Counted from the stretch's first letter, positions 1-10,205 are shown. The stretch: 64,000 bases of DNA from Secundilactobacillus silagei JCM 19001 (GCF_002217945.1 NZ_BCMG01000001.1:306446-370445), one strand, 5' to 3'. The notes: generated by a model not told the origin, from the sequence alone. Numbers and translations: made by a program.

Positions 1-40
1 TCAAGCTGCTCTTTCTCAGATCGAGGAGGTGCTCGCATAA
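1..40 (+). CDS. rplD: Ribosomal protein L4, 3' end only
   Basis: The last codons of an open frame entering from the left edge read [11 protein letters not shown] and end at a TAA whose last base is the first base of the next ATG. In the S10 operon the gene directly before rplW is rplD, and this C-terminus fits L4. Identity rests on position and on these few residues. Confidence 0.75.
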   Translation, partial: QAALSQIEEVLA

Positions 41-327
41 TGGAAGCACGCGAAATTATTTTACGCCCAGTCATTACTGAAGCATCTACTGCTTTGTTTG
101 ACGACAAGCGTTATACATTCGACGTGGACGTTCGTGCCACGAAGACTCAAGTTAAAAATGCTGTTCAAGAAATCTTTGACGTAAAAGTTGTTAAAGTTAA
201 CATCATGAACGTCAAGGGTAAGTTAAAGCGTCAGGGCCGTTACGAAGGCTACACTAAGAAGCGTCGTAAGGCTGTTGTCACTTTATCAGCAGATTCAAAA
301 GAAATTAAGTTATTTGGCGAAGAATAA
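40..327 (+). CDS. rplW: 50S ribosomal protein L23
   Basis: L23 lies next to the peptide exit tunnel of the large subunit, where it helps dock trigger factor and SRP. The 95-residue protein begins [16 protein letters not shown] and has the usual basic loop [21 protein letters not shown]. The start overlaps the rplD stop by one base (TAATG), and GAGGAGG at 22-29 lies inside rplD. It is part of the S10 cluster and followed by rplB after 27 bases. Confidence 0.97.
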   Translation: MEAREIILRPVITEASTALFDDKRYTFDVDVRATKTQVKNAVQEIFDVKVVKVNIMNVKGKLKRQGRYEGYTKKRRKAVVTLSADSKEIKLFGEE

Positions 328-354
328 CAAATAATAATATAGGAGGGAATCAAC

Positions 355-1191
355 GTGGCGATTAAAGTATACAAACCAACCAGCAATGGTCGGCGTAATA
401 TGACCAGCCTTGACTACAGTGAAGTTATCACTAAGTCAAAGCCTGAAAAGTCATTACTAGAATCAAAAAGTCACACTGCCGGCCGTAACAACCGCGGTAA
501 GAAGACGGTTCGTCACCGTGGCGGCGGTAACAAGACTCAATACCGGATCATCGACTTTAAGCGTACAAAAGACAACGTTACTGCTACGGTTAAGGGCATC
601 GAATACGATCCTAACCGGACTGCTAACATTGCACTGTTAGTTTACACTGACGGTACTAAAGCTTATATCCTAGCACCTAAAGGCCTCAAGGTTGGCGATC
701 AAGTTCAATCAGGTCCCGATGCAGATATCAAGGTCGGTAACGCATTACCATTGGAAGACATCCCTGTTGGTACTAACATTCATAACATTGAATTGAAGCC
801 TGGTAAGGGTGGTCAATTAGTTCGTTCAGCTGGTGCTGGCGCACAATTGCTTGGTAAAGACGGTAAGTACGCAATGGTCCGTTTAGCTTCTGGCGAAGTT
901 CGGATGGTCTTAGCTGGCAACCGTGCCACAATTGGTATCGTTGGTAACGAAGAACACGAATTGATCAACGTTGGTAAAGCCGGACGTAACCGTTGGGTCG
1001 GCAAGCGGCCACAATCTCGTGGTTCTGTAATGAACCCTAACGATCACCCTCATGGTGGTGGTGAAGGTAAAGCACCAATTGGTCGTCCGTCACCATTATC
1101 ACCATGGGGCAAGAAGACTATTGGTAAGAAGACTCGTTCTACCAAAGCACGTTCCAACAAGTTTATTGTTCGTCGTAAGAACAAGAAGTAA
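355..1191 (+). CDS. rplB: 50S ribosomal protein L2
   Basis: L2 is a primary 23S rRNA binder needed for subunit association and the peptidyl transferase centre. The 278 residues have the family length. The C-terminal part holds [19 protein letters not shown] (about residues 224-242), the hallmark segment with the conserved His near the catalytic centre. The start is GTG, with AGGAGGG about 8 bases upstream. It is cotranscribed with rplW and rpsS. Confidence 0.98.
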   Translation: MAIKVYKPTSNGRRNMTSLDYSEVITKSKPEKSLLESKSHTAGRNNRGKKTVRHRGGGNKTQYRIIDFKRTKDNVTATVKGIEYDPNRTANIALLVYTDGTKAYILAPKGLKVGDQVQSGPDADIKVGNALPLEDIPVGTNIHNIELKPGKGGQLVRSAGAGAQLLGKDGKYAMVRLASGEVRMVLAGNRATIGIVGNEEHELINVGKAGRNRWVGKRPQSRGSVMNPNDHPHGGGEGKAPIGRPSPLSPWGKKTIGKKTRSTKARSNKFIVRRKNKK

Positions 1192-1236
1192 TAAGCTTGC
1201 TGCATAAGCAATCTCACTCGTAAGGAGGGTAATCTA

Positions 1237-1551
1237 ATGAGTCGTAGTTTAAAAAAGGGACCATTCGCTGATGCACATCTTCTGAAAAAGATTGATGCCC
1301 AAAAGGATCAAGATAAGAAGAGTGTTATCAAGACTTGGTCACGTCGTTCAACGATTTTCCCTAGCTTTATTGGCTACACAATCGCTGTTTACGATGGCCG
1401 TAAGAACGTTCCAGTATATATTCAAGAAGACATGGTTGGTCACAAGTTAGGTGAATTTGTACCTACTCGTACTTTCCGTGGTCATGCTGGTACCGATAAG
1501 AAGACTGCTGTTGCTGCACCGGCTGCATCGGCTGCACCAACTGCAAAATAA
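1237..1551 (+). CDS. rpsS: 30S ribosomal protein S19
   Basis: S19 sits in the head of the small subunit near the A site. The core [19 protein letters not shown] through [11 protein letters not shown] is typical. At 104 residues it is about 12 longer than the usual 92. The extra C-terminus is an Ala/Pro-rich tail ([12 protein letters not shown]) in frame up to a TAA stop. AAGGAGGG precedes the ATG. The tail looks like a real lineage-specific extension, because the stop is followed directly by the rplV ribosome binding site. Confidence 0.97.
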   Translation: MSRSLKKGPFADAHLLKKIDAQKDQDKKSVIKTWSRRSTIFPSFIGYTIAVYDGRKNVPVYIQEDMVGHKLGEFVPTRTFRGHAGTDKKTAVAAPAASAAPTAK

Positions 1552-1567
1552 TAAGGAGGATTAGCTA

Positions 1568-1915
1568 ATGGCTGAACAAGTTACATCAGCAAAGGCAACT
1601 GCGAAAACAGTTCGAGTTGCCTCACGTAAGGTCCGCCTTGTCATTGATCTTATCAGAGGCAAAAGCGTGGCTGAAGCGATTGCTATCTTGAAGTTCACCC
1701 CTCGTGGTGCTTCACCAATCGTTGAAAAAGTGTTAATGTCAGCAGTTGCAAATGCTGAAAACAATTTTGACTTGGACCGTGCTGATTTGGTTGTCAGCGA
1801 AGCCTTTGTCGACGAAGGACCAACCCTTAAGCGGTTCCGTCCCCGTGCCAAAGGTTCTGCTTCACCAATCAATAAGCGTACAAGTCACATCACTGTAGTC
1901 GTATCTGAAAAATAG
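1568..1915 (+). CDS. rplV: 50S ribosomal protein L22
   Basis: L22 lines the nascent peptide tunnel and contacts all six 23S domains. The 115 residues include the beta-hairpin end of the family ([25 protein letters not shown], read in part), the segment that reaches into the tunnel and where macrolide-resistance changes arise; nothing abnormal is visible there. The start is ATG with AAGGAGG at 1553-1559. Its neighbours are rpsS and rpsC. Confidence 0.97.
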   Translation: MAEQVTSAKATAKTVRVASRKVRLVIDLIRGKSVAEAIAILKFTPRGASPIVEKVLMSAVANAENNFDLDRADLVVSEAFVDEGPTLKRFRPRAKGSASPINKRTSHITVVVSEK

Positions 1916-1927
1916 GAGGGATAACGC

Positions 1928-2596
1928 GTGGGTCAAAAGATTAATCCAACCGGATTGCGTGTCGGCATTATTCGCGACTGGGAAGCAAAGTGGTATGCTG
2001 AAAAAGACTTTGCTGCCTACTTAGGCGAAGACCTCAAAATCCGCAAATATATCGAAAAGCGCCTTGCTGATGCCTCAGTATCAACAGTCGAAATTGAACG
2101 TGCCGCTAACCGCGTCAACATTTCAATTCACACTGCTAAGCCTGGTATGGTTATTGGTAAGGGTGGGTCAGAAGTTGAAAATCTCCGTAAGGAATTGAAC
2201 AACTTAACTGGCAAACGAGTACACATCAACATCATCGAAATCAAGAAACCTGATTTAGATGCTAAATTAGTTGGTGAAAACATTGCACGTCAACTTGAAG
2301 GCCGTGTTGCCTTCCGTCGTGCTATGCGTCAATCAATGCAACGGACTATGCGTTCTGGTGCCAAGGGTATTAAGACCCAAGTTGCCGGTCGTTTAAACGG
2401 TGCTGATATGTCTCGTGTTGAATCTTACTCAGATGGAACCGTTCCTCTGCATACATTACGTGCAGACATCGATTACGCTTGGGTTGAAGCACACACAACT
2501 TATGGATCATTAGGTGTTAAGACTTGGATCTACCGTGGCGAAATTTTGCCTGACAAGCCTGACGCTAATAAAAATAACGAGCAAGGAGGGAAATAG
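1928..2596 (+). CDS. rpsC: 30S ribosomal protein S3
   Basis: S3 forms part of the mRNA entry site in the 30S head. It begins [18 protein letters not shown] and has the KH-domain GxxG loop in [19 protein letters not shown], followed by the C-terminal S3 domain. The 222 residues are a normal length. The start is GTG, with AGGAGGG about 6 bases upstream overlapping the rplV stop. Only one base separates its stop from the rplP ATG, so translation is probably coupled. Confidence 0.98.
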   Translation: MGQKINPTGLRVGIIRDWEAKWYAEKDFAAYLGEDLKIRKYIEKRLADASVSTVEIERAANRVNISIHTAKPGMVIGKGGSEVENLRKELNNLTGKRVHINIIEIKKPDLDAKLVGENIARQLEGRVAFRRAMRQSMQRTMRSGAKGIKTQVAGRLNGADMSRVESYSDGTVPLHTLRADIDYAWVEAHTTYGSLGVKTWIYRGEILPDKPDANKNNEQGGK

Positions 2597-2597
2597 C

Positions 2598-3032
2598 ATG
2601 CTAGTACCAAAGCGAGTAAAGCACCGTCGTGAACATCGTGGTAAGTTACGTGGCACTGCCAAAGGTGGCAAGTCAGTTGCTTTCGGTGATTACGGTTTAC
2701 AAGCATTAGATTCCAGCTGGATCTCAAACCGTCAGATTGAAGCAGCCCGTGTTGCCATGACACGTTACATGAAGCGTGGCGGTAAAGTTTGGATCAAGAT
2801 TTTCCCTCACAAATCCTACACTGAAAAAGGTGTTGGTGTTCGTATGGGTAATGGTAAAGGTGCCCCAGCAGGATGGGTTGCACCAGTTAAACGTGAAAAG
2901 GTAATGTTCGAAGTCGGTGGCGTTTCAAAGGAAACTGCATATGAAGCATTACGCTTAGCAGCTATGAAATTGCCAGTTCGCACGAAGGTTATCCCTCGCG
3001 AGGAAGTAGGTGGCGAATCAAATGAAGGCTAA
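2598..3032 (+). CDS. rplP: 50S ribosomal protein L16
   Basis: L16 organises the A-site region of the large subunit. I start it at ATG 2598, giving [19 protein letters not shown] and the family length of 144 residues. The frame is open further upstream inside rpsC, but the AAGGAGGG at 2584-2590 and the conserved N-terminus fix this start. Its 3' end overlaps rpmC by 11 bases. Confidence 0.97.
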   Translation: MLVPKRVKHRREHRGKLRGTAKGGKSVAFGDYGLQALDSSWISNRQIEAARVAMTRYMKRGGKVWIKIFPHKSYTEKGVGVRMGNGKGAPAGWVAPVKREKVMFEVGGVSKETAYEALRLAAMKLPVRTKVIPREEVGGESNEG

Positions 3033-3216
3033 AGATATTAAAGAATTAACCACTGCTGAAATGCTTGAAAAAGAAAAGAGCTACAAAGACGAACTGTTCA
3101 ACCTTCGTTTCCAATTGGCTACTGGTCAACTTGAAAACACTGCACGTTTGAAGCAGGTTCGTAAAGACATTGCACGGATCAAAACTGTGCTTCGTCAACA
3201 AGAGTTAAACAAGTAA
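3022..3216 (+). CDS. rpmC: 50S ribosomal protein L29
   Basis: A small two-helix protein near the tunnel exit. Starting at ATG 3022 gives 64 residues ([15 protein letters not shown]...), matching the family. A GTG at 3010 in the same frame would add four residues but leaves no well-placed ribosome binding site. AGGTGG at 3009-3014 serves the ATG. The start lies inside the rplP 3' end, suggesting translational coupling. Confidence 0.93.
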   Translation: MKAKDIKELTTAEMLEKEKSYKDELFNLRFQLATGQLENTARLKQVRKDIARIKTVLRQQELNK

Positions 3217-3242
3217 AGAATACGATAAAGGAGGAATAATTA

Positions 3243-3509
3243 ATGGCTGAAGAACGTAACGCTCGTAAGACATACCGTGGCCGCGTCGTTTCTGACAAAA
3301 TGGAAAAGACGATTACGGTAGCCGTTGAAACTACCAAAATGCATCCAGTATATGGTAAGCGGATCAAGTACACTAAGAAGTACAAAGTTCGTGATGAAAA
3401 CAACGAAGCCAAAATGGGCGACTATGTTGAAATCATGGAAACACGTCCGTTATCAAAGACTGTTCGTTTCCGACTTCTTAAAGTTGTTGAAAAGTCAGTT
3501 ACAATCTAG
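3243..3509 (+). CDS. rpsQ: 30S ribosomal protein S17
   Basis: S17 is an OB-fold primary 16S rRNA binder. The 88 residues show the family core [17 protein letters not shown] and the [19 protein letters not shown] segment. AAGGAGG precedes the ATG. The 53-base gap to rplN is larger than most in this cluster but shows no clear terminator. Confidence 0.97.
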   Translation: MAEERNARKTYRGRVVSDKMEKTITVAVETTKMHPVYGKRIKYTKKYKVRDENNEAKMGDYVEIMETRPLSKTVRFRLLKVVEKSVTI

Positions 3510-3562
3510 TTTCGACATTTATCGTATTCTGTTTTACTTAGAAGTGAAAGGAGGACACTAAC

Positions 3563-3931
3563 GTGATCCAACAAGAATCTCGTTTAAAAGTCGCTGATAA
3601 CTCTGGTGCCCGGGAAATTTTAACTATTAAAGTTCTGGGTGGTTCAAAGCGGCGTTATGCAAGCATTGGTGACGTTATCGTTGCAACTGTTAAGCAAGCA
3701 ACACCAGGTGGCGTTGTCAAAAAGGGTGACGTCGTCAAAGCAGTTGTCGTACGTACGACTTCTCGTGTACGTCGTGCCGATGGCTCATACATCAAATTTG
3801 ATGAAAATGCTGCGGTATTAATCCGTGATGACAAGAGTCCACAAGGTACTCGTATTTTCGGACCAGTTGCGCGTGAATTGCGTGACAACGATTATATGAA
3901 GATTGTCTCTCTTGCACCAGAAGTGCTCTAA
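3563..3931 (+). CDS. rplN: 50S ribosomal protein L14
   Basis: L14 forms part of an intersubunit bridge and binds near the factor-binding stalk. The N-terminus [19 protein letters not shown] is diagnostic and the 122 residues are exactly the family length. The start is GTG, with AAAGGAGG about 6 bases upstream. It is first in the rplN-rplX-rplE run that opens the classical spc operon, here continuous with S10. Confidence 0.98.
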   Translation: MIQQESRLKVADNSGAREILTIKVLGGSKRRYASIGDVIVATVKQATPGGVVKKGDVVKAVVVRTTSRVRRADGSYIKFDENAAVLIRDDKSPQGTRIFGPVARELRDNDYMKIVSLAPEVL

Positions 3932-3961
3932 TCGTTCGAAATTAAGGAGGTGCCAAACAGG

Positions 3962-4273
3962 ATGTTCATTAAAACTGGTGATAAAGTTCGCGTGATCAGC
4001 GGTAAAGATAAGGGTAAAGAAGGAACTGTTACTAAGACCCTTAACGATAAGAACCGTGTCATCGTCGAAGGTGTCAACATGATCAAGAAGCATCAAAAAG
4101 CTTCTCAAAGCAATCCTCAAGGTGGCATCATTGATACTGAAGCACCAATTCAAGTATCTAACGTGATGTTCCTTGACCCTTCTACCAACGAACCAACCCG
4201 TGTTGGTTTCCGCGTAGAAGATGGCAAGAAGGTTCGTTTCGCTAAAAAAAGCGGCGAAACCATCGACAAGTAA
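3962..4273 (+). CDS. rplX: 50S ribosomal protein L24
   Basis: L24 is an assembly initiator of the large subunit with a KOW motif ([16 protein letters not shown], about residues 7-22). ATG 3962 gives 103 residues beginning [11 protein letters not shown], the usual N-terminus. An in-frame GTG at 3950 overlaps the AAGGAGG ribosome binding site at 3944-3950 and is therefore not the start. Confidence 0.95.
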   Translation: MFIKTGDKVRVISGKDKGKEGTVTKTLNDKNRVIVEGVNMIKKHQKASQSNPQGGIIDTEAPIQVSNVMFLDPSTNEPTRVGFRVEDGKKVRFAKKSGETIDK

Positions 4274-4298
4274 TCAAGGAAGGAGGACAAATTAACTA

Positions 4299-4841
4299 AT
4301 GGCTAATCGTTTAGAAGAAAAGTACAACAAAGAAATCGTTCCATCAATGATTGAAAAGTTCAACTACTCTTCAATCATGCAAGCACCTAAGTTGGACAAG
4401 ATCGTCTTAAACATGGGTGTTGGTGATGCAACTACAAACGCTAAAAACTTGGATGAAGCAGTTGAAGAACTTGGCTTGATTGCAGGTCAAAAGCCTTTGA
4501 TTACTAAAGCTAAGAAGTCAATCGCCGGTTTCCGTTTACGTGAAGGTAACGCTATCGGTGCTAAGGTTACATTACGTGGCGAACGGATGTATGATTTCTT
4601 GGACAAGTTAGTTAACGTTTCATTACCACGTGTTCGTGACTTCCATGGTATTAGTTCTCGCGCCTTTGATGGTCGTGGTAACTATACGCTCGGTGTTCGT
4701 GAACAATTGATTTTCCCAGAAATCGATTATGATAAAGTTAACCGTGTTCGTGGTCTTGACATTGTTGTTGTCACGACTGCAAATACAGATGAAGAATCAC
4801 GCGAGTTGTTAACGCAGCTTGGCATGCCATTTACTAAGTAA
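4299..4841 (+). CDS. rplE: 50S ribosomal protein L5
   Basis: L5 binds 5S rRNA and contacts P-site tRNA. The 180 residues include the conserved [13 protein letters not shown] and [20 protein letters not shown] segments. AAGGAGG lies before the ATG. The stop is followed within 13 bases by the GTG of rpsN, whose ribosome binding site overlaps the rplE stop. Confidence 0.98.
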   Translation: MANRLEEKYNKEIVPSMIEKFNYSSIMQAPKLDKIVLNMGVGDATTNAKNLDEAVEELGLIAGQKPLITKAKKSIAGFRLREGNAIGAKVTLRGERMYDFLDKLVNVSLPRVRDFHGISSRAFDGRGNYTLGVREQLIFPEIDYDKVNRVRGLDIVVVTTANTDEESRELLTQLGMPFTK

Positions 4842-4854
4842 GGAGGGTATTATT

Positions 4855-5040
4855 GTGGCTAAAAAATCATTAATTGTTAAGAGTCAGCGTCCAGCTAAGT
4901 ACTCGACACAAGCTTATACACGTTGCGAACGTTGTGGCCGTCCACATTCAGTTTATCGCAAATTCCACTTATGCCGACTTTGCTTACGGGAACTTGCCCA
5001 CAAGGGTCAAATTCCTGGCATGAGAAAATCTAGCTGGTAA
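4855..5040 (+). CDS. rpsZ: 30S ribosomal protein S14, zinc-binding type
   Basis: This is the short, 61-residue zinc-ribbon form of S14, with Cys24, Cys27, Cys40 and Cys43 in CERCG and CRLC pairs. Many Firmicutes also carry a zinc-free paralogue used under zinc limitation; none is present in this window. The start is GTG 4855 with AAGGAGGG about 6 bases upstream. An upstream in-frame start inside rplE has no ribosome binding site. Confidence 0.95.
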   Translation: MAKKSLIVKSQRPAKYSTQAYTRCERCGRPHSVYRKFHLCRLCLRELAHKGQIPGMRKSSW

Positions 5041-5069
5041 GATTTCATTACAAAGGAGGATAAACGTTA

Positions 5070-5468
5070 ATGTCAATGACTGACCCAATTGCAGACTTCT
5101 TAACTCGGATCCGTAATGCCAACATGGTATATCACGAATCATTGGAAGTACCTGCATCAAAAATGAAGCGCGACATTGCTGAAATTTTGAAGCGTGAAGG
5201 TTTTGTACGCGACGTCGAATACATCGATGATAACAAACAAGGTATCATCCGTGTATTTCTTAAGTACGGTCGCGACAAACAACGCGTTATTTCAGGTTTA
5301 AAGCGTATTTCAAAGCCAGGTTTACGTACCTACGTTAAATCTGATGCTGTTCCTAAGGTCCTTAATGGTTTAGGAATTGCAATCATTTCAACATCTGATG
5401 GTGTTATTACTGATAAAGAAGCACGCGCAAAGAAAATCGGTGGCGAAGTACTCGCCTACGTTTGGTAA
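5070..5468 (+). CDS. rpsH: 30S ribosomal protein S8
   Basis: S8 is a central-domain 16S rRNA binder. It also represses the spc operon in E. coli; that control is not shown here. The 132 residues start [19 protein letters not shown] and end with the typical [17 protein letters not shown] precedes the ATG. It lies in the usual rpsN-rpsH-rplF order. Confidence 0.97.
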   Translation: MSMTDPIADFLTRIRNANMVYHESLEVPASKMKRDIAEILKREGFVRDVEYIDDNKQGIIRVFLKYGRDKQRVISGLKRISKPGLRTYVKSDAVPKVLNGLGIAIISTSDGVITDKEARAKKIGGEVLAYVW

Positions 5469-5498
5469 TATTTAAAAAAGCAGGGAGGTGTCTACTCA

Positions 5499-6032
5499 AT
5501 GAGTCGTATTGGTTATAAGACTGTTACTGTTCCAGATGGTGTTGACGTTAAACGCGATGGTAATGATGTTACTGTAAAGGGCCCTAAAGGTACTATTACT
5601 CGGACATTCTCACCAATCATCACCATGAAAGTTGCTGATGGCGAAGTTAACTTCGACCGTCCAGACAACAACAACAAGACCCGTGCCTTACACGGAACCA
5701 CTCGTGCCAACTTCAACAACATGATTGAAGGGGTTACTAAGGGTTTCGCTAAGACTTTGAAGCTTGTCGGTGTTGGTTATCGTGCCCAATTAAAGGGTAA
5801 GTTGATCTTGAGTGTTGGTTATTCCAACCCTGTTGAAATCGAAGTTCCTTCAACTTTAAAGGTTGAAGTTCCCGACAACAACACGATCAACATTAGCGGT
5901 ATTAGCAAGCAAGAAGTCGGTGACTTCGCTGCTGAGATCCGTGCCGTTCGTTCACCAGAACCTTACAAAGGTAAGGGTATTCGTTACGAAAACGAACACA
6001 TTACCCTTAAAGAAGGTAAAACTGGTAAATAA
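5499..6032 (+). CDS. rplF: 50S ribosomal protein L6
   Basis: L6 sits near the sarcin-ricin loop and the GTPase centre. The 177 residues form the two repeated L6 domains. The conserved end [19 protein letters not shown] is present. AGGGAGG occurs about 9 bases before the ATG. It has the normal family length with no irregularities. Confidence 0.98.
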   Translation: MSRIGYKTVTVPDGVDVKRDGNDVTVKGPKGTITRTFSPIITMKVADGEVNFDRPDNNNKTRALHGTTRANFNNMIEGVTKGFAKTLKLVGVGYRAQLKGKLILSVGYSNPVEIEVPSTLKVEVPDNNTINISGISKQEVGDFAAEIRAVRSPEPYKGKGIRYENEHITLKEGKTGK

Positions 6033-6075
6033 TGCTGCATAAGCATTCCACAAATAATTTAAAGAGGTGACTATT

Positions 6076-6432
6076 TTGATTTCGAAACCAGATAAGAACA
6101 AGACACGTCAAAAGCGTCATATGCGTGTCCGGAACAAGATTTCTGGTACTGCAGAGCGCCCACGCTTAAATGTTTTCCGTTCAAACAAGAACATCTACGC
6201 TCAAGTAATTGATGACGTAGCGGGTGTGACGCTGGTCAGTGCCTCGACTTTAGATAGTGAAGTAGCTGCAGGTAACAAGACTGAACAAGCAAAAGCAGTT
6301 GGTAAGCTTGTTGCAGAACGTGCTGTTGCTAAAAAAGTTTCCCAAGTTGTTTTCGATCGTGGCGGTTACTTATACCACGGACGTGTTGAAGCATTAGCTG
6401 AAGCAGCTCGTGAAAACGGCTTACAATTCTAA
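6076..6432 (+). CDS. rplR: 50S ribosomal protein L18
   Basis: L18 brings 5S rRNA into the large subunit. The best start is TTG 6076, giving 118 residues beginning (M)[14 protein letters not shown], the usual N-terminus; AAAGAGGTG at 6061-6069 is well spaced for it. A GTG at 6067 falls inside that ribosome binding site. The C-terminus [24 protein letters not shown] is diagnostic (read in part). Confidence 0.95.
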   Translation: MISKPDKNKTRQKRHMRVRNKISGTAERPRLNVFRSNKNIYAQVIDDVAGVTLVSASTLDSEVAAGNKTEQAKAVGKLVAERAVAKKVSQVVFDRGGYLYHGRVEALAEAARENGLQF

Positions 6433-6452
6433 AAAAGGAGGAATAACCACTA

Positions 6453-6956
6453 ATGGCAAAGTTTATTGATCCTGAAAAGTTGGATCTTGAAGACAACGTT
6501 GTATCGATCAACCGAATTACTAAGGTTGTAAAAGGTGGACGTCGTCTGCGTTTCGCTGCTCTTGTTGTCGTCGGTGATCACAACGGTCACGTTGGCTTTG
6601 GTACTGGTAAAGCACAAGAAGTTCCAGAAGCTATTCGTAAGGCTGTTGAAGCTGCCCGCAAGAACTTAATCCAAGTCCCAATCGTTGGCACTACCATTCC
6701 GCATGAAGTCATCGGAGAATATGATGGTGGCCGGATTCTTTTGAAGCCCGCTGCTGAAGGTTCTGGGGTTACTGCTGGTGGCGCTGTCCGTGCCGTCATG
6801 GAATTGGCCGGCGTTGCTGACGTTACAAGTAAGCGACTTGGCTCTGATACACCAATCAACGCCATTCGTGCTACGTTTGAAGGTTTGAAACAACTCAAGC
6901 GTGCTGAAGAAGTTGCTGATTTACGTGGTGTTTCAGTTCAACACTTAGCTGAATAG
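6453..6956 (+). CDS. rpsE: 30S ribosomal protein S5
   Basis: S5 takes part in mRNA unwinding and decoding fidelity. The 167 residues hold the N-terminal dsRNA-binding-like domain ([18 protein letters not shown]) and the C-terminal domain ending VQHLAE. AAAAGGAGG precedes the ATG. The gene is followed closely by rpmD. Confidence 0.98.
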   Translation: MAKFIDPEKLDLEDNVVSINRITKVVKGGRRLRFAALVVVGDHNGHVGFGTGKAQEVPEAIRKAVEAARKNLIQVPIVGTTIPHEVIGEYDGGRILLKPAAEGSGVTAGGAVRAVMELAGVADVTSKRLGSDTPINAIRATFEGLKQLKRAEEVADLRGVSVQHLAE

Positions 6957-6968
6957 GAGGATCTCAAC

Positions 6969-7151
6969 ATGGCTGATTTAAAAGTTACTTTGATTCACAG
7001 TGTCGCACACCGTCTTCCTAAACAACGTAAGATCGTTGAAGCTCTTGGCTTAAAGAAGGTAAATAGCTCTGTTGTTCGTCCGGACAACGCAGCTACTCGT
7101 GGTGCATTGTTCCAAATCGCCCACTTGATCAAAGTAGAAGAAGTAAAGTAA
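6969..7151 (+). CDS. rpmD: 50S ribosomal protein L30
   Basis: A 60-residue protein of the bacterial short L30 type: [27 protein letters not shown] overlaps the rpsE stop. It keeps the standard position between rpsE and rplO. Confidence 0.96.
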   Translation: MADLKVTLIHSVAHRLPKQRKIVEALGLKKVNSSVVRPDNAATRGALFQIAHLIKVEEVK

Positions 7152-7179
7152 ATTAATTAATAAGGAGGTGCCTTCATTC

Positions 7180-7617
7180 ATGAAGTTGAACGAATTACAA
7201 CCGTCTGAAGGATCACGTTTTACGCGTGCGCGTAAGGGACGTGGCCGTTCTGCTGGTAACGGTAAGACATCGGGTCGTGGCCAAAAGGGTCAAAAGGCTC
7301 GTGGCAATACCCGTCTTGGTTTCGAAGGTGGCCAAATGCCACTGTATCGTCGTATTCCAAAGCGTGGATTTACTAACATGAGCCGTAAGGAATATGCTTT
7401 AGTAAACCTTTCAACGCTTAATGACCGTTTCGAAGATGGTGCAGAAGTTACTCCTGCAGCATTAGTTGAAGCCGGCATTGTTAAAAACGCAAAAGACGGT
7501 ATCAAAGTATTAGGTAACGGAGAAATCTCAAAGAAGCTTACGGTTAAAGCACACAAGTTCTCTGCAAGTGCTAGTGCCGCAATTGAAGCTGCAGGCGGTA
7601 AAACTGAGGTGATTTAA
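7180..7617 (+). CDS. rplO: 50S ribosomal protein L15
   Basis: L15 is a late assembly protein of the large subunit. ATG 7180 gives 145 residues beginning [13 protein letters not shown], with the Gly/Arg-rich extension ([20 protein letters not shown]) and the RRIPKRGF core. An in-frame GTG at 7168 lies in the AAGGAGGTG ribosome binding site. The TAA stop shares its last A with the secY ATG (TAATG), so the two are translationally coupled. Confidence 0.95.
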   Translation: MKLNELQPSEGSRFTRARKGRGRSAGNGKTSGRGQKGQKARGNTRLGFEGGQMPLYRRIPKRGFTNMSRKEYALVNLSTLNDRFEDGAEVTPAALVEAGIVKNAKDGIKVLGNGEISKKLTVKAHKFSASASAAIEAAGGKTEVI

Positions 7618-8930
7618 TGCTTTCAACCATGAAAAACGCGTTTAAGGTTAAAGACATTCGGAATAAGATTCTCTTTACACTGATGGTTTTGGTTGTCTTT
7701 CGCCTTGGCTCCTACATTACCGTGCCAGGAGTTAACGCAAAGGCATTACAAAGCGTTGCGTCTTCAGGATTGGTTAGCATTTTAAACATGTTCAGTGGCG
7801 GTGGTTTAACCAACTATTCGATCTTTGCGATGGGGGTTTCACCGTACATTACCGCACAAATTGTGATCCAACTTCTACAAATGGACATCGTGCCTCGTTA
7901 TGTAGAATGGAGTAAGCAAGGTGAAGTTGGTCGACGTAAGTTGAACCAACACACGCGTTATTTAACGATTATCCTAGCGTTTGTGCAATCAATTGGGATT
8001 ACTGCTGGATTTAACACCTTAAGTAGTTTGAATTTGGTGCAAAACCCTGGAGTTAAAACGTATGCGATGATTGGTTTGATCTTGACCGGTGGAACGATGT
8101 TAACCACTTGGATGGGTGATATGATTACTGACCATGGCCTGGGAAATGGTGTTTCAATGATTATCTTTGCGGGTATCATTGCCAGAATGCCTACCGGTGC
8201 CTATCAGCTATATCAGACTTACTTGCAGAATTTAAGCGCATCAGATTGGTGGAAGGGTGCTTTAATTGTTTTGGTCGTTGTGATTGCTGTTCTAATCATC
8301 GTTACTTTTGTAACCTGGGTTCAACAAGCTGATCGTAAAATTCCAATTCAATATACCCGTCGTGTTTCTGGTGATCCAGATAGCAGTTACCTGCCTTTGA
8401 AGGTCAACGTGGCTGGTGTTATTCCGGTTATTTTCGCAAGTTCGTTTATTGCAACGCCACAAACGGTTTTGATGGCGTTTGCCAATAACCATTCCGAAGA
8501 TACCTGGTATCAAGTATTGACCAATGTTTTTAATATGCAGACGACGAGCGGAGCAATCTTATATACGATTTTGATTATTCTGTTCACGTTCTTCTATGCA
8601 TTCGTTCAGGTTAACCCTGAAAAATTATCCGAGAACTTACAGAAGCAAGGGAGTTATATTCCTGGTGTCTGGCCCGGTCATGAAACTCAAGTTTACGTGT
8701 CAAACTTATTGATGCGTTTGAGTACTGTCGGGGCACTGTTCTTGGGGTTGGTTTCTTTGATTCCACTAGTTGCTCAAAACGTTTGGAATCTGAATGAATC
8801 GATTGGACTTGGCGGTACCAGCCTACTTATCGTAGTCGGTGTTGCGATTCAAACGATTCAACAGGTCGAAGGGCTTATGATGAAACGGACTTACGTTGGT
8901 TTCATCCAAGATCCCCGTCCAGCTGAATGA
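7617..8930 (+). CDS. secY: Protein translocase channel subunit SecY
   Basis: SecY is the pore of the Sec translocon in the cytoplasmic membrane. The 437 residues have about ten hydrophobic segments, beginning after KDIRNKILFTLMVLVVFRLG. The plug-side and cytosolic loops include TWVQQADRKIPIQYTRR and LQKQGSYIPGVWPG, both typical. The start overlaps the rplO stop; GAGGTG at 7606-7611 is the ribosome binding site. The spc-cluster position is the normal one, with adk next. Confidence 0.98.
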   Translation: MLSTMKNAFKVKDIRNKILFTLMVLVVFRLGSYITVPGVNAKALQSVASSGLVSILNMFSGGGLTNYSIFAMGVSPYITAQIVIQLLQMDIVPRYVEWSKQGEVGRRKLNQHTRYLTIILAFVQSIGITAGFNTLSSLNLVQNPGVKTYAMIGLILTGGTMLTTWMGDMITDHGLGNGVSMIIFAGIIARMPTGAYQLYQTYLQNLSASDWWKGALIVLVVVIAVLIIVTFVTWVQQADRKIPIQYTRRVSGDPDSSYLPLKVNVAGVIPVIFASSFIATPQTVLMAFANNHSEDTWYQVLTNVFNMQTTSGAILYTILIILFTFFYAFVQVNPEKLSENLQKQGSYIPGVWPGHETQVYVSNLLMRLSTVGALFLGLVSLIPLVAQNVWNLNESIGLGGTSLLIVVGVAIQTIQQVEGLMMKRTYVGFIQDPRPAE

Positions 8931-8938
8931 GACGAGTA

Positions 8939-8968
8939 ATGGTGTGATGACCTGGTTCAGCACACCAT
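8939..8968 (+). other. Hairpin between secY and adk
   Basis: ATGGTGTG (8939-8946) and CACACCAT (8961-8968) form a perfect 8-bp stem with a 14-base loop. No T-run follows, so it is not a standard terminator. It could be an RNA processing or stability site. Confidence 0.5.
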
Positions 8969-9004
8969 CTTGTCATTAAAGAGAACTGCTAGGAGGAAAC
9001 AAAC

Positions 9005-9664
9005 ATGTCAATGAATTTAATTTTAATGGGTTTGCCTGGCGCAGGTAAGGGAACTCAAGCTCAAAAGATTGTCGAAGACTTTGATATTCAGCATATTTCA
9101 ACCGGTGACATTTTCCGTGAAGCCATGAAAAATGAAACTGAGATGGGACTTGCTGCTAAGAAGTTTATTGATAAGGGCGAATTGGTTCCAGATGAAGTGA
9201 CTAACGGGATCGTTAAAGAACGTTTAGCTCAAGACGATGTCGCTAAGGGCTACATGTTAGATGGTTATCCCAGAACAATTGACCAAGCTGAAGCACTTGA
9301 TCAATTTGGATCTGAACTTGGACGTAACGTGGATGCAGTTATCAACATTCACGTTGAGCCTAATGTTTTGATTGAACGACTATCTGGCCGTTACATTTGC
9401 CGGACATGCGGTGCAACTTATCACAAGGTTTACAATCCAACTAAGGTTCCAGGTACTTGTGATGTTTGCGGCGGTCATGACTTCTATCAACGAGAAGATG
9501 ATAAGCCTGAAACTGTGAAGAATCGTTTGGATGTGAACATGAAGATGAACACACCATTGGTAGATTTCTATCAAAAGAAGAACGTCCTTCACACCGTTGA
9601 TGGTGATCGTGATATCCAAGATGTCTACAAAGACATTAAAGCGATTCTTAGTCAACTTGCCTAA
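9005..9664 (+). CDS. adk: Adenylate kinase
   Basis: It interconverts AMP + ATP and 2 ADP in the cytosol. The P-loop GLPGAGKGT lies at residues 9-17. The lid domain is the zinc type with four Cys (CRTC ... CDVC), as in Gram-positive long adenylate kinases. The 219 residues fit. TAGGAGG lies about 8 bases before the ATG. The secY-adk-infA order is conserved in Firmicutes; map is absent here. Confidence 0.97.
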   Translation: MSMNLILMGLPGAGKGTQAQKIVEDFDIQHISTGDIFREAMKNETEMGLAAKKFIDKGELVPDEVTNGIVKERLAQDDVAKGYMLDGYPRTIDQAEALDQFGSELGRNVDAVINIHVEPNVLIERLSGRYICRTCGATYHKVYNPTKVPGTCDVCGGHDFYQREDDKPETVKNRLDVNMKMNTPLVDFYQKKNVLHTVDGDRDIQDVYKDIKAILSQLA

Positions 9665-9685
9665 ATGCCCTCAGTATAGAAGTTC

Positions 9686-9714
9686 TTGCTTCAAAAGTTA
9701 TGGTGTGGTAAACT
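9686..9714 (+). promoter_or_regulatory. Promoter for infA-rpmJ-rpsM-rpsK-rpoA-rplQ
   Basis: TTGCTT (9686-9691), a 17-base spacer and TAAACT (9709-9714) with a TG at 9706-9707 (extended -10). It lies in the 131-base gap after adk, the largest gap in the ribosomal cluster, and would give the alpha operon its own transcription start. Confidence 0.6.
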
Positions 9715-9795
9715 AACTCAGGTTAGCCTCATTTTAAATTGGGGCAGTCCGGGTACTATTAATCATAGTCATAAATCACTCAAGGGGGTACATTC

Positions 9796-10011
9796 GTGGC
9801 AAAAGACGTCATCGAAGTTGAAGGTAAAGTTACCGAAACACTGCCAAACGCAATGTTTCGAGTTAAACTTGAAAATGATCATGAAATTTTAGCACACGTT
9901 TCTGGTAAGATTCGGATGCATTACATCCGGATTCTTCCTGGGGACCGTGTTACTGTTGAAATGTCACCGTATGATTTGACCAAGGGCCGAATCACTTATC
10001 GGTTTAAGTAA
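9796..10011 (+). CDS. infA: Translation initiation factor IF-1
   Basis: An OB-fold protein that binds the 30S A site and assists IF-2 and IF-3. The sequence [20 protein letters not shown] through [13 protein letters not shown] is the family from end to end at 71 residues. The start is GTG with AAGGGGG about 7 bases upstream. It begins the promoter-proximal part of the alpha operon. Confidence 0.98.
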   Translation: MAKDVIEVEGKVTETLPNAMFRVKLENDHEILAHVSGKIRMHYIRILPGDRVTVEMSPYDLTKGRITYRFK

Positions 10012-10057
10012 ATTGGCTTTTTGGTTTGCATTAGGACTATAGGAGGTTTTGATTCTC

Positions 10058-10177
10058 ATGAAAGTACGTCCATCTGTAAAGAAAATGTGCGATCATTGTA
10101 AGATTATCAAGCGTAAGGGTCGAGTAATGGTTATTTGCTCAGCTAACCCTAAGCACAAACAACGTCAAGGTAAATAA
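10058..10177 (+). CDS. rpmJ: 50S ribosomal protein L36, zinc-ribbon type
   Basis: A 39-residue protein, [20 protein letters not shown] and onward, with Cys11, Cys14, Cys27 and His33 as zinc ligands. AGGAGG lies about 11 bases before the ATG. It is in its usual place between infA and rpsM. Confidence 0.97.
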   Translation: MKVRPSVKKMCDHCKIIKRKGRVMVICSANPKHKQRQGK

Positions 10178-10205
10178 TTCATAATAATATAGGAGGTGCA
10201 ACTTA

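Noticed and set aside
3010..3021. GTG start for L29
   Set aside because: It would add MANQ not found in the family and lacks a well-spaced ribosome binding site; ATG 3022 has both.
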